Positions 1 through 12,217 of a stretch of DNA of 64,000 bases are shown here, one piece after another. The notes beneath the pieces are model-generated. The model saw only the letters and a program-made list of their open reading frames with translations, made no database searches and was not told where the DNA came from. The stretch spans positions 205,889,934-205,953,933 of the forward strand of contig CP136063.1 in assembly GCA_032622095.1 (NCBI GenBank), in the 5' to 3' direction. The translations under genes and the position numbers were made by a program. Each line of letters starts with the position of its first letter. The first letter of the stretch is position 1. The stretch is from Siphonodentalium dalli. Its lineage: Eukaryota > Mollusca > Scaphopoda > Gadilida > Siphonodentaliidae.

Positions 1-1100
1 CAAGTCTATACAAACATACAAACGATCCTGCACATCGGATGCCCATTTGGTCCCACTTTTATCACAATTTTAGGATATTGTCCCGAATTGGGAGGGTTGT
101 TACTTGCCTCACCCCTGATTTGTCGGGATGTCGAGGATCTATAGTGGAAGGCGTACCACAAAACATACAGTCTGTCTTGAAATCAAACGGTGACACACCA
201 GATCTCAGTTGTTTATTTGGAGGTACTTCGGTAGTTATATCGACAGAACGGTGTCGCCTTTTTGGATCTGTGAAATCTCTACCACAATTCGAATGGACAA
301 GAACTTTACCGACTGGTGTCATCTGATAGCGCTCATTCAGATAATTTTTCAGGTCGTGCCTCCCTCATTTATCACAGAAATTGATCAATGTCAAAATGCC
401 TTTCTTAGACACGATGACGGGAGGTTTGTCATCAAAACCCGATGGGCACAAAACACACACGTCATCCCGAAATTGCGTAATTTCTTGCGCCTCGCAAAAT
501 TCTGCCATAACTATATATTCAATACAAGACCAACTGATATATGGACTGACACTACATTTAAATGATAGAAATATAGAATATGTATAGTAACAGGTCTCCT
601 GTGTGCCTTGGCACCGTTAGGTTTCAACAGGAGAAAAGTTATAAGCCTTCAATCCAGTGGTTTGCAAATCAAAGTATTACTACTTGGACATACACAGCCG
701 GAATGATACAAGCAACGAAGCTATATGCGAAAAAGCAGCCGATAGGCGAGACCTTTTATGTGCATCTGTGAGAACAAGCATATAGTACGTGTTCTGTTAT
801 AAACGCTCTTTATATTCTGTTCTGTTCTGTTATATACCCGCTCTTTATGACATTTCCTGGAAGGGTATAGCAAAACACGTGTTCTGTAGCAAACGCTCTT
901 TATTGTTGAACGAACCGACATTGCCAGCCAGCTAATATATATATCAGTGATACACATAAACTTGGTTTATTCGCTGTATGGACTTACAAATCGCAGTTAT
1001 AGTAAATTATATAGACACATTAAGCACATAAATTCGTCAATGTTCATAACTGGTTGAATAAATTGATAAAAACGGCATTTGAGAGTCAAACATGTGTTGT
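1..1100. other. Gene-free AT-rich stretch with three CGCTCTTTAT motifs
   Basis: No convincing coding region is seen; the open frames are short and lack domain-like composition. The only structure I can support is a repeated 10-mer CGCTCTTTAT at 804, 839 and 894. The same motif recurs, usually in pairs, near 29.9, 49.0 and 52.2 kb. It may mark the end of a dispersed repeat. Confidence 0.4.
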
Positions 1101-1439
1101 ATTTCAAAGTGCTCTGAAATCCTTGTCCATGTGCGGATTTTGGCAAATTGTGGATATGTTGTTTCTGTGGCTTTATCGGTTAGATTGATACCAAATTTAA
1201 CATGTATTCCAGAAAATATGACATACCAATATAATTGACTGTCTTAGACAAATATATACTTGAAAATTATAATTTTCTCGAATTTGGCTGTTATATTAAC
1301 AGAAGTATGTCCAAATTGACAACAAAATTGTTTATATATTTTTTATAATGTTCTAACATATGTTACTATCAATGTGGAATCCGTTTTTGGTGAGATTTTT
1401 CCATATTCACTGAGGGTTTGTGTGTCAATGTGCGTTGAC

Positions 1440-1625
1440 TGGAAAATTATTCATTTGGCGGCCATCTTTTACGCCATCTTGGATCCTGAATTTTCTCATG
1501 AGCGGATTTTTGCGGATTTTGGATATGTTGTTCCTGAAGCTTTTCCCCGTCGAATGACACCAAAATCAGCTTGTATCCAATTTCTTCCGGGTTGACCCCT
1601 AAATTCAGCTTCAACGACCATACTA
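1440..1625. repeat. Right-arm fragment of the El3 palindromic transposon family
   Basis: This segment matches the right arm of the element at 46745-48919. Shared blocks are a GCCATCTTGGAT-like stretch, GCGGATTTTTGCGGATTTTG, a CGTCGAATGACACCAA block, a TTCCGGGTTGA block and the terminus CGACCATACTA. The terminal ACTA agrees with that family's end. No matching left end is visible upstream, so this is a truncated copy. A more decayed piece with the same GCGGATTTTGG...GGATATGTTGTT order lies near 1130-1210. Confidence 0.65.
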
Positions 1626-2548
1626 ATAGTCTCTATTGGTATTTTAGTAATTTTCCCCAGGGGGCCTGTGGCATCTAGCACAGTTAACTGTCGATAGTTG
1701 GTTTACTGCTGGATATGCCAGCACTTAGAAACAATGTGGTTGTTCAGCCCTGTTAATTTGCAGAAATTTGCAAAGGCTAAGAAATTTCCTTGGCTAGATT
1801 TTTTTTTTGCTATATAGCCTAGGATCTGCATAGTTGCAAACTCTACTGTGCTCTACACATATAACTTCAGTTTACAATTGGAACTTATTCCATTATCATG
1901 GCAAACGTTGGCTGTGTCTGGTTTAAAATTGATGATTATCAAGATAATCCTTGTTCGGTAGTCCTTGGCATTCAACAATTAATTTTTGCTGTCTGCAGAC
2001 TTCCACAGTGCGACATTAAGGCGATGCCTCCAGGAATTTGATTCTATTTTGCAAAAAAACATTTTAGCTGACTAAATTTTTTTCGCCTAAATTTCTTTTC
2101 GCCAAGGCATTTGCCTCAGCTCAGTCAATAGCTGACACTAATTAACAGGGCTGGATGTATTACAAATCATGTGCTAAGTTATATTGCTGTTTGTCCTCAA
2201 GGTACAAGCATGGTTCATGCAATTGGTGGCCAATATATTTTGACAAGTAACCTTTTGGCCAAAATGTTTCAAGACTATATAGTCAGCAACCACCTCTCAA
2301 ATTATCATGTGATCTCCATGAAACCCTTAATTTGTTAACAAATCAGCAGTTGCTGGCTGTGTATGAATAACAATTTATCAAAAGTCACAATCCTTACTTA
2401 TCTAAACAATGATGATAGAATTCTAGAATGGTGTACTTTCTTAAAATTATTGACAACACTTTACTGCATGCTTTCTGGTTTCAAAATATTAAAGACAAAT
2501 GAGGCGAATCAGTGTTCATTTATGTTTAGATATGTTACCGGCTAGACC
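1626..2548. other. Gene-free stretch
   Basis: I see no gene, RNA gene or clear repeat here. The sequence is AT-rich with scattered short open frames and low-complexity T runs. Confidence 0.4.
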
Positions 2549-2550
2549 TA

Positions 2551-2695
2551 CAGTAATGCCCTAAATATTCGACTCTTAACCACAGCAGAATTATGGGTAA
2601 TTTTTCAGGATTTAGTCGGAAATATGGCTTGTTGCCATTCATCGGAAAGCTCTCACTCATAATTCTGCTGTGGTTAAGGATTCGATTATTTACTG
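2551..2695. mobile_element. Palindromic TA-flanked MITE, family P, copy 1
   Basis: Inverted arms begin CAGTAATGCCCTAAATATTC and end ...CGATTATTTACTG, with the shared inner block CCACAGCAGAATTATG on both arms. TA flanks both ends (2549-2550 and 2696-2697), consistent with a TA target duplication and a Tc1/mariner-type origin. It has no coding capacity. Other copies are at 3140-3352, 42593-42733 and 49873-50440. The right terminus is more diverged than in the other copies. Confidence 0.8.
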
Positions 2696-3071
2696 TATAT
2701 CAGTTTTTGCCATTCCTACTCTTGCACATTTTCCATCATCACTTTTGTCCAACTCGAAAATTATCAGTTAGTTTTGTGCATCACCGTGTTTCTGTTTTGT
2801 TTTAGTTTCGGTTTTCTCATTGATCTCTTATTTTGGTTTTTCAATTTGGCCAAAGTTTCTGAAAAATGGGCCGAAAAATTCAGAAATGGCCAAAAGAGTA
2901 CTCCGGCCAGTGTGAACCCTGCATTCGAGCCTCAGGACTTGTTAGAGATGCGTGAGATTGTACAGTTCTCTGATTAAATTAATACAGCCTCATATCCTGA
3001 CTGATTTCAACTATTTTTACACCATAATAGTCCAGGAGCAATAGGGATAAAATAAACATATACCGGTATGT

Positions 3072-3440
3072 TAACCCTTTCATAACGGGAGCTGCACTGG
3101 TGCAGCATTAAAGATCATGTGCCAGTGCATTCTCTTATACAGTAATGCTCTAATTAATCGACTCCTTAAACACAGCAGAATTATGGGTAAATTTTCAGGA
3201 TTTAGTCGAAAATATGGCTTGTTGCCATTCATCGAAAAGCTCTCCCCGAGAGCTTTTCGATGAATGGCAACAAGCCATATTTCCGACTAAATTCTGAAAA
3301 GTTACCCATAATTCGGCTGTGTTTAAGGAGTCAATTAATTAGAGCATTACTGTACATGCGAGTCTCCCATTGGCAGCTTTGCATATATAGAGAATGCAGT
3401 GGCGTCAAGGTATATATTGTTAGGCCAATGCATTCTCTTA
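3072..3440. repeat. Old hairpin-cassette copy, interrupted by MITE P
   Basis: A decayed version of the GCCAATGCATTCTC hairpin cassette starts at 3121 (GCCAGTGCATTCTCTTATA), is broken at a TA by the MITE at 3140-3352, and resumes with CATGCGAG... up to GAATGCAGTGGC near 3410. A second half-cassette in good condition begins about 3423. Upstream, a TTAA followed by CCCTTTCA (from about 3073) resembles the piggyBac-like terminus of the 51294-51781 element. This suggests the remnant of a TTAA MITE that carried the cassette. Confidence 0.6.
3140..3352. mobile_element. Palindromic TA-flanked MITE, family P, copy 2
   Basis: A near-complete hairpin about 213 bp long. The left arm begins CAGTAATGCTCTAATTAATC and the right arm ends with its complement, GAGCATTACTG. 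The apex lies near 3247 (AGCTCTCC-CCGAGAGCT). TA is present on both sides (3138-3139 and 3353-3354). It sits inside an older hairpin cassette, so it is the younger insertion. Confidence 0.85.
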
Positions 3441-3955
3441 TATATCCTGTTACAACAACAACGGAATTTCACCAAAAGCTAATTTAGTTATCCAAATTAT
3501 TTTATTACCAATAAATACTTCCAATAACAATATCATATTTGCCGTAAAGGTCCTACAATAACGGGTTTTCTTGGCAGTTTGGAGGTGAGCGAGTGTGGTT
3601 TACAACTTCGATATATGGTGATTCCTAATTCAAATTGGAATTCCCCAACAAGTGTTGTGACGATTGTAAACACATAGTATTTCCACGTGTAACCAGCATG
3701 GTGCTATTTAACATGTTTATTTGCATGGATAAAACATGATTACCTACTCGTACATAAGTATAATGCATGTATCTGCATGTCAATTATCACAAAATACCAT
3801 ATTTTTGTTGATGGTGATACTATTCATCGACTTCTATTCCAAAATAAATTGGTACCCACCGATTGTACATGGAGCCGCGACCTAGCGCGACTTCTCATAA
3901 CGGCATGCGTGAATGTTTGTACTATTTCTGTAAGAAGTCAGCTGTTTTTGCCAGG
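3441..3955. other. Gene-free stretch
   Basis: Nothing recognisable is seen: AT-rich sequence with short open frames only. Confidence 0.35.
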
Positions 3956-5260
3956 CCGCTAAAAATTCCAGGTGGTGAAAAATAATATGGATCCTCGGAT
4001 AGGATGGAAGCTTGCCATTTTTTCCGAATTTTGTTAAAAAACATGGCCGCCAGTGGCCATCTTGGATTTCACATTTGAATCCACAATTATTGGCGAAATA
4101 TTTTGAAAATTTACAAGCATGTTTGGGATCACCTCTAGATAGGTGCTATAAAATTTGAATGAATTATTATAAAAAAAAACAAACATGGCCACTGGCAGCC
4201 ATCTTGGATTCAACTCTTTGCATAACTAAATCCTTTGGTACACCTTACAGGCCACATCCCTCATCAGATTGTTCCCAAGCATCATATGGATCCTCGGTGT
4301 GAACTAGATTGGAGCTTACCATTTTGTTCTCAAATTGTTTTGACATGGCCATCTAGGATTTCACATTTGAATCCATCAGTACCCCCCCCCCCCCCCCCCT
4401 GCAGCCTACATTTATTGGACAAATGTTCTGAAAATTTACAGGCATTTTTGGGATCGCTCTAGATCGCGCAAGGAACTATTGAATTTGAACGATTTTCGAT
4501 GAAAAACATGGCAGCAGCCAACTTGTATTTTATACTCTTGCATGATTAAATCCATTGGCAAGCCCTAAAGCCAACATTTTCAAACTTTATAGTCTTAGAG
4601 ATCTTTGGTGTGACCTTTAGATGAGAGATATCAAATTTGAACAACTTTCAACCAAGAACATGACCGCCATCTTGGATTTCAGTCTTAAAGTGACTAAATA
4701 CTTTGGCATGCCCTATAACACATTTTTTATCTGATTCATCCCATACTTCTTACAAATCTTTGGGGTGACCTATAGATGGGAGCTATCAAACTTTTCGTAA
4801 TTTTGTTGAAAAACATGACTGTCAGGAGATATTCAGATCCATTGTATATATAGCCAAATTCCTGCATGCAGGATGTATTTGTGTTCTCAATTTATTTATA
4901 ATGTTTATATATATGCTCTTCATTATATGGAGGAATAAAGATATATATATTTATTGGAGAAATGTTTTGAAAATTTATAGGCTTGTTTAGGATCACCTCT
5001 GGGAGCTATTGGATTTGAATGATTTTTCGATTAAAATCATGGGTGCTGACAGCCAACTTGGATTTTGCTCTTTGCATGACCAAACCCTTTGTTACAACAC
5101 CCTATAATCATCAATCCCCAGCCATTGATCCCAAACTTCATATTGCTCTCAAGGTTGACATCCAGTATTAACTAAACATTTAAATGTCCCACATTCCTTA
5201 TCGCTCCATTGACTGTAATGTAATGACATTACCACCTCTCCAAGTTGAGCTACAGTTTCA
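3956..5260. repeat. Degenerate satellite-like repeat block, family S, copy 1
   Basis: Successive imperfect units share the blocks TTTTGAAAATTTACA(A/G)GCAT, TCTAGAT-GGGAGC/TAT, AAAAACATGGCCGCC and GCCATCTTGGATTT, each returning after roughly 100-300 bases. The same block order is seen at 43195-44260. A poly-C run of about 17 lies at 4383-4399. The units have no open frame. The ATGGCCGCC...GGCCATCTTGGATT core is a short inverted motif also found in the giant palindromes. Confidence 0.7.
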
Positions 5261-6599
5261 AATTGACACTTTCATTTTTAGATGTTTAGAATCAGACTGT
5301 TAGAATGCGATAAAACACGTTTTGTAACAATTGAAGTTCTGAATATATCTCAAGGAATGTGTTCTACGGACATCGTGGAATTTAATAACTTTATTTTACT
5401 AGTCACTTGTAAGAAAATTCTTGCCAGTTGGTCTAACATGAGGTCAGGGTTGAATTATTTTTAAATCTGACTATATATAGTTATTTACTGTGCACGATGT
5501 ATTTAATTAGGGTTTGATAAAGAAGGGGGACCTATATATATGTGGGACTTACCTCTCTTCAAAATTTTTTTTTCCAAAAAACTAAAACCACCATTTTGAG
5601 GACTGTTGTATTAGACCCCCATTATCGTAGTGAAATATGTATGGGATGCCGTTTTCACATTTATGAAATAATTGGATTTAAGCGCAATAGAATAGCGCAA
5701 TTAATTGCCCTTAAGTACAATTAATTGCACTTGAGCCCAATTAGTTGAACACAAATGAAATTCAATTGCACTTTATTGTGCTTAACTGCAATTCATTTAA
5801 CATTATGTGGGAAGCAATTGTGCTTATTCTGTGGGCAGCAATTGCGCTTAAGCTCAATTGAAAAGAGAGAGAGAGTTGTGGCTGTTTCCATGCACATACA
5901 TGTAGGCACAAAATTACTCTGCTGCACTCAAAACTTGTTTTATGCCAAAATTTCGTTTACCAGAACTCAGAATTGGTCAAGTGCGCCATGTTTATCAAGC
6001 TAACCATCGATATATGCTACCATCGTTTACTTTATTGACATGGACCTCATATGGTGACTTTTCGTGTTCATTTTAAGATATTTTGTGTTGCAATTGTAAA
6101 CCGGGGTGGGTATCGGGAAAGGGTTAATACGACGAAAACAAAGTCATGGATAGAGATTTTGTATTTTATTTTCAAATGCGAAGAGTACAGGGACCGATTT
6201 GTGTCATTTTCAGATGGCATGTCATTGGCACTGTTGTCACTTTATGTTACAGTGAAGTAATTCGATTGGTAGTGCCCTCCAACGGAATTTGGACCAAGAT
6301 GCAGGAGAGAATTAAAAAAAATCTGGGCTCTGGTTGGTTAATAGTAGTTTCAATATTTAAACATATACAATGCATGCAATCACTCCTCTTGAAATTTCAG
6401 ACTCCAAACAAAACATTGGCACATTGTAAAGCACGTGGTTCCTAGATTGAATTTTTTTTGGTATGATGTAAAAAATGTCAATATTTTGTTCATGCAATTC
6501 TGACTCTATAGATCCAAATTTAAAGGTATATTCCATGCCTGGCGATATGATTTTTTTTCATGCAGAAACACTGCGTAGATGCCAATCCTGGTTTTTGTT
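5261..6599. other. Gene-free stretch with CAATTGCRCTTAAG-like microrepeats
   Basis: Between about 5690 and 5860 a degenerate motif around CAATTGCGCTTAAG / CAATTAATTGC occurs repeatedly in both orientations, giving a locally palindromic patch. No gene is supported. Confidence 0.4.
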
Positions 6600-7850
6600 T
6601 AAACATATTTTATTGTAATATAATATTACACAAGGGATCGGGGCACAAGTTTTAACAACTTAAATCCGCCCCTCTCCCATATACATTTTAACAAATACAA
6701 AGTAGATGACGAACATAACATATATACAGGGTGATGTATGGTGTGGTTGTGATTGCTGTCAGTCCTATCCTGCTTTTGAAATTTCATCTGAGGTAGTCAA
6801 CATTTGTAACGCAAAGGAGGATCTCGCCTATATTTGTTAGCGGAGGGGGCCTAATTAAAACGTTTCGTTGATGAAATGTATGAATAAACAAAATGGAAAA
6901 GAATTTCATTGCGTCGATTCGATTCTGATGATATCCCTGTGAGTAAGGAGGAAATGTTAGATATTATAAATTGGTGGGCTGCAATCTTATTGAAGAGTTC
7001 GCATCTTTCGGTAGCATACAGGGGGCACTCAAAGAAATAATGAAAGGCATCTTCGACTTCGTATCCACATATGCATTTAGAGGTATCAGAGATAAAATTG
7101 TTGCACATATCTGATTTTAATTCACTACAATAGTTGCGAATTCTGCAGTGTAAAATGCTTAGTTTTCTTGAGCCATTAATAAAGAATTGGGGAGGTTTCG
7201 TGGGCGGGTCAATTAATTTCAAATTCATCTTAAATTCAGGAAGAGTACTTACATTTGTAATAGGCTTTGGTAGTTTATTCCAGGATAACGTACTTTTAGG
7301 TAAATAAGAGTTTCTGAAATGTTCTGTATGCGAACGGTATGAATAGAATTTGTCAGGTTCGCGCATATCATATCGATTACTGGCAACTTGTCTTGATCGG
7401 GGTGGCAACATGAGGGTGAGGTAATTGGGGACTTGGTTGTTTATTATTTTAAACATGGTGTGCAACTCGTGGAGTTCTCGTCGAATTTCAAGCCTTGACC
7501 ATCCTACTTCGTCAAACAAGCGATTTATATCTACGGAACGCGTTAATCCTGTTACTATTCTTGCAGCATCCTTGTGTATGTCATCGAACTTTTTTAATAA
7601 GTAATCTGTTGCTGTGCCCCACACTACATCGGCATAGTCTATAATTGGTAATATATATGCTGTGTATATTTTTTCAAGCGACTTTCGGTCTAGGTCGTAC
7701 TTCAGTCTTCTTAATTGTGAGAGACGAGATGTTGCTTTGTTTGCTATTGTATTTATATGAGTGTTCCAGTTTAGATTCGATTGTATTTCAAGTCCAAGAT
7801 GTTTGTGTGAGTTTGTAAATAATACAATCCTGGTTATCATATACTCATGT
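6600..7850 (-). mobile_element. 5'-truncated non-LTR retrotransposon, C-terminal RT region (CR1/jockey-like)
   Basis: A clean minus-strand frame (6851 to about 7850) encodes about 330 residues of the C-terminal part of a retrotransposon ORF2. It starts inside the RT thumb with a KHLGLEIQSNLNW-type motif, runs through LRRLKYDLDRKSLEKIYTAY, IIDYADVVWG and AARIVTG, and ends with a C-terminal zinc-knuckle-like segment (CICGYEVEDAFHYFFECPLY; Cys-Cys-His-Cys). The catalytic YADD part and the endonuclease are absent, so this is a dead 5' truncation, the usual result of aborted target-primed reverse transcription. Past the stop there is about 250 bp of 3' UTR ending near TTACAATAAAATATG (about 6600). 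The intact frame suggests a fairly recent insertion. The clade (CR1, jockey or I-related) cannot be settled without the catalytic core. Confidence 0.85.
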
Positions 7851-7855
7851 ATCAC

Positions 7856-9040
7856 AATTCATGGATAGTCAGGGCTGCTGGCCATTATATGTTAACACCG
7901 AGGCCTACATGTATGTGAAATAATTACTTCACTGTAACCTATATGTCACTAATATAAATGTTTTAATTTCAACCCCACGTGCGTATATGTGTACCGCGCA
8001 GTTCCGCGCACTGTTTCGAGGTGCCTTGTACTATAATTACCGTCAATCCATGCGTCGCGATCAAAATTGACGTCAATATCCGGTGTCCTTTTTGAGAATA
8101 ACTACATTGCATATCTGATCAGAGGTCCATCAATCAACATTATCCGTGCGTGCACGATGATTGTATTACTAGTATGTAAATTATATGGATTCTGATGGAC
8201 ACTAATTAGCCAGTGTGCTTTATAATTATTATATTAACTGTTCTTTCACACCACATTATTGGGGAAAAGGAACTGTTACATCGGAAGTCGTTCTATCGCC
8301 GGTATTGTGATGACTGTGATGGTTCTTGCCTGATTTGTTACGGTTCCTTCTGATTGAAAATAATCATTTTTGTGACAAAATCACGCATAATTATAGATAT
8401 CTTGAATATATAATACTTTCCTGAATGAACATAGCTAGTCCAAAATTGACTATACATTGAAATGTATAGTCACAGGGGCCTGTAACGCGCTCCGTTGTCC
8501 GCCCCCCCCCCCCCCTTGCGCTGCCCATATACGCCGCTTCTATATACGCGCCTGCTTCGCGTTAATGGTAGGATAATATACACAAGGGGAACTGTAGAAA
8601 TTCACTTTTTTACCACCCCTCGGCAATTGGACAAATTTAGGCCATTCACACCAGTAATGCTAACGATATAGCCACGGATGTGTCGGCGAAGAATTCACCT
8701 TTGAATCAATACCAAAAACTCCAATCAGAACCATTCATATACATAGCATTTGATAAATTTTTAACCACCGAATATTGTCTCCGAAGACCGTACGTTTTCG
8801 GATTGATCCGGCTCAAAATACAATGGACGGTATCCTCCTCTAACTTCACCCCCGCACGGCTTACTATAATTAAAAATCGGTCAAACGACCAACTCAACAT
8901 CTAGCGCTCAGGGACTTCTTGTCGGCTAATAATTTATTTACTCATACAAATCAACAGATCGTCAGTAAACAATTTCTACTGAGGAGAAATCTGTCGATAA
9001 TTCCAACTTTTTTTTCATTTTTTCTTTACGAATCACGCAG
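7856..9040. other. Gene-free stretch with poly-C
   Basis: No gene is supported. A poly-C run lies near 8502-8515, next to ATACGCCGCTTCTATATACGCG. A similar poly-C/ATACGCCGTCC context occurs near 40470-40510, so a small dispersed repeat is possible. Confidence 0.35.
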
Positions 9041-9045
9041 CCCCT

Positions 9046-9153
9046 CATTTTAATATTCATTATGACCCGACCTTTCCATGACTGCAATAGTAGAAACAGC
9101 CAATCGCCGCTCAGTATCAGAATCGAGGTCAGGTCATAATGAATATTAAAATG
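9046..9153. repeat. Short inverted-repeat element
   Basis: About 28-bp arms beginning CATTTTAATATTCATTATGA, with a near-perfect complement ending ...TTAAAATG, surround a loop of about 50 bases. It looks like a small MITE. No clear target duplication is seen. Confidence 0.7.
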
Positions 9154-9598
9154 ATTGGAGTTTGTGGTATTGATTGAAATTTTCGGTCCAGTTCATTATC
9201 GATCCGTGTCCAGTTCACTTGCGAGTTTTTTGTACTTGGTCCAAAACAGACGTGCTTTACATCATGTACCAAACTACCGTATCGCAATAACCATTAGTGA
9301 TTAAATTCACACAAAAGTGAGTCTAGTGTGAAATTTTAGTTCAAACTTGTGTGCACACTTATTTTACCAAAAATCTGTTGCATAGATGTTCGGGTAGTGA
9401 ACGAATCTTATCAATGGTGAACTGGGACCCATCACTAGTGAACTGGAACATTTCTTAAAATCGATAAATTCTACTATTCCACATTTACTTAACAATTTCC
9501 AACTAGTATGTCTTTTTTTTATTTTTTATTTTTTTTTTATTGGTGAAGTAGATATAACAACAAAAACATGAGACAGACATACATACACACAAGCATTA
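9154..9598. other. Gene-free stretch before El2
   Basis: AT-rich, with a poly-T/A-rich run near 9512-9540. No gene is seen. Confidence 0.35.
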
Positions 9599-10470
9599 TA
9601 GTGTAGGTAGTTAGCGTTTTGATCAATACATGTCGGATAAAAGCGCCATTTTTTCATATCTTGTAGGACAGCATCTCTAGCCTAGGAATTTTCTCAAGAA
9701 CCAACTTTTTGACCGACGTAGAGCCGAAAATTCAAGATGGCGTCCAAGATGGCCGCCGGTTTTACGATGGTACACCTAATAGTTTTGCTTCTCAATTAGA
9801 TATGTTAAACATAACGAATTCCACCCTATTATCTAAGAATGGTGGTTACCGAATAACAGCCCACACTTTTAGTTGAAAAATGGCGACAATTATTCAAGAT
9901 GGATGCCAAAATGGCGGCCAAAACATGGAAATGTTTGGTTTTGTCCTTATTTTTGTTTAAATACTTTACAATTTTCGAGATAATATAAGAGAAGATATCA
10001 ACAATGTGTTAATTATTCGATGGAATAACCTCTGTGAAAGAGTCATGCACACTAAAGGCGAAGTAGTATAGTTTGTTCTGGTACAAATGTGAGGTAGAAT
10101 ATATGCTATGTAAAATGAGCAAAATTATTCTAAGACAGGGTTTCATTCTGTAAATGCTTAGAAACGAACCATGAATGGTTCTGATGTCTTCAATTATATT
10201 TGTGACACTACTATATGGTTGGATCAATTGAATACAAATTTGAATATCGAGATTTTAACAAATAAAAAATCAATTTAGTAGTGGATTTACCACGAAATTA
10301 GGAAACACCAAATGACAAAACCCATAATCGCCAAACTCAATTCGGTTCTCAAAATAGGAACATATTTATGGTATTCTGCAACACATCTTCATCATCGGGC
10401 CTCGTATTCAAATTACCAATACTTTGAAATTTGAAAATACACTTTGTTTTAATAAACTCTATTTAACAAT

Positions 10471-10760
10471 TCACTTCTCACAACCACATCTGCACAACTT
10501 CGTACATGGAAGTTTGCTTCTTGAACATTTGCACCTGGAACAAACCGATTTGCAAACACATTTAATCAACTCTGTGCACTCTTTAGCTGCTTCTGGGTTG
10601 TCATCCAAACAGTAACAAAAGAACCGCCAATCAATTTCCATCCAAAGACGTCAGGTACTGGAAACTTTACATGTGCTATGGGGCTTACTAGTAGAGTCCA
10701 GATACCAGCCTGATATATATATATGTTGAACTGTGCTGAACATTTCATGTCTTGCTTCAT
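10471..10760 (-). pseudogene. El2 left-arm copy of the Cys-rich C-terminal domain
   Basis: The minus strand reads QAGIWT, then FPVPDVFGWKLIGGSF, then a one-base-type frameshift near 10600, then EAAKECTELIKCVCKSVC and a Cys-rich tail (CKCSRSKLPCTKLCRCGCEK) ending at a stop, 10471-10473. This layout (a W-rich segment, then a tail of closely spaced Cys) is what I recall at the C terminus of a large uncharacterised protein family repeated across marine invertebrate genomes. The function of that family is unknown to me. Zinc binding by the Cys cluster is an inference. The fragment mirrors the right-arm copy at 12218-13245 and has no upstream coding continuity of its own, so it is a duplicated gene end. 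Confidence 0.7.
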
Positions 10761-11235
10761 TAACTAAGGTCAATTTCACAGATTTGTCATAAACAATCAC
10801 AACGAAATGCTAAATACACTCAAACAGTGGTGATGAAACATCAAGAACCACACACGGATTCCTCGTATGGGCGTCAAGCATTCTGTGAGCTAAGCTTTCC
10901 AAGCATCCCAAAATTGCGCTTACCCTTACCAAGGAAAAAGGAAGTTGAGTCGCATCCTGATATCGGATGGAATATTGGAAGTACAGTTGAATTTTTGTTA
11001 GCCCATTGAATTGCACGTATCAACTATGTTGTATGTAACATGGGGTATAGACTTCTCGAAAGACAAACAGTTTCAAATGTTTGCATTGAAAAAGCATCGC
11101 ATACAGATGTCCCAACATGATCACGATAATATATGTGTCAACAGTGTGCACAATAATCGAAAATTATCGGTTTGTAGCATATGAAATATATGTTCTTCTC
11201 ACACGAAAACCAGCGGTTCCCCATCTATATCGAAA

Positions 11236-11764
11236 GTGGGCGAAAGCAGGGGCGGTAATCAATGTGACTTCCTAAGCTGCATGAAGGTCCCATCCGATTC
11301 AAACTACATAGACACTGCAGAGCCAAATCCAAAGGTCGAGTGTAAGGTGTTCGACGGGGGTGCTCTGATACACTTACTGAGACCTGAAGTCGGGCATACC
11401 TTCTCAATGTATATCAGCACAACGTTTATTCCATATGTTATGATGCAGCTCCCAGATAGTAGATTACTTGACTTGGTTTTGGACAGGTAAATATAGGTTA
11501 GTATCAAAACAGGAACGTGAGAGAAACGTGGTTGTGGCATTCGATGTAAGGTGGGGGCTTACCACAAAAATTCCACCGAATTGGAATGACTTTCTAAGAA
11601 ACACCACCAACAAGCAAGTATTGTTTGCATTGGTCAATGAATGTCTCTTTAAATTGGAAACCCTAACAGGAAAAACCATCTTCACAACGGAGGATGACAA
11701 CGCGGTCCTAATGTGGAACCTATTCTCTTTGGATGCACATATGAAGAAGCTGACAGTAGATTAG
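11236..11764 (+). pseudogene. El2 loop: central part of a mobile-element gene, frameshifted
   Basis: Two overlapping plus-strand frames cover one domain. The first carries CKVFDGGALIHLLRPEVGHT, TFIPYVMMQL and LLDLVLDR. The second continues with TKIPPNWNDFLRNTTNK and FTTEDDNAV. A frameshift near 11487 separates them, and the segment between them, where a TREKRG-like stretch would be expected, is diverged. I recall the order VFDGAA-H-L / FxPYV--QL / LDxVWD / TKIPxNWxDFLR from a very numerous uncharacterised family in cnidarian, hemichordate and lancelet assemblies; that is memory, not a search result. It sits exactly in the unpaired loop of the palindrome and is followed in the right arm by further pieces in the natural order. 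There is no intact product. Confidence 0.7.
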
Positions 11765-11879
11765 TCGGACATATATCTCATATGCTACAAACTCATTATT
11801 CATCGATTATTGTACAAGGATATTTACAAGGATATTATCGTGATTCTAGTGTGACATCTGCATGCTAAGCTACTCCAAT

Positions 11880-12046
11880 GCAAAGATTTGAAACGGTGTC
11901 TTTCGACAAGTCTAAATCCCATGTTATCCGCAACATAGTTGATATGTACAATTCAATTGGGCTCAGAAAATTCAACTGTGCTTCCAATATTCCATCATTT
12001 CCATGTGATATCAGGATGCGACTCAACTCCCCTTTTCTTTGGTAAT
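11880..12046 (+). pseudogene. El2 right arm: open protein-like segment after the central domain
   Basis: The plus strand reads an open stretch of about 55 codons (QRFETVSFDKSKSH..., NSIGLRKFNCASNIP, ending RLNSPFLW then stop). A diverged inverted copy of the nucleotides exists in the left arm around 10900-11080. Position and orientation suggest it is the next part of the same decayed gene, but I recognise no domain in it. Confidence 0.4.
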
Positions 12047-12217
12047 GGTAAGCGCACATTTTGGGATGCTTGAAAAGCTTACCCAGAGCAACAGAATGCT
12101 TGATGTCAATTACGAGGAATCCTTTTGTGGTACTTGATGTTTCATCACCATTATTTGAGTGTATTTAGCATCTCGTCGTGATTGTTTATGACAAATCTGC
12201 GAACCTGACCTCAGTTA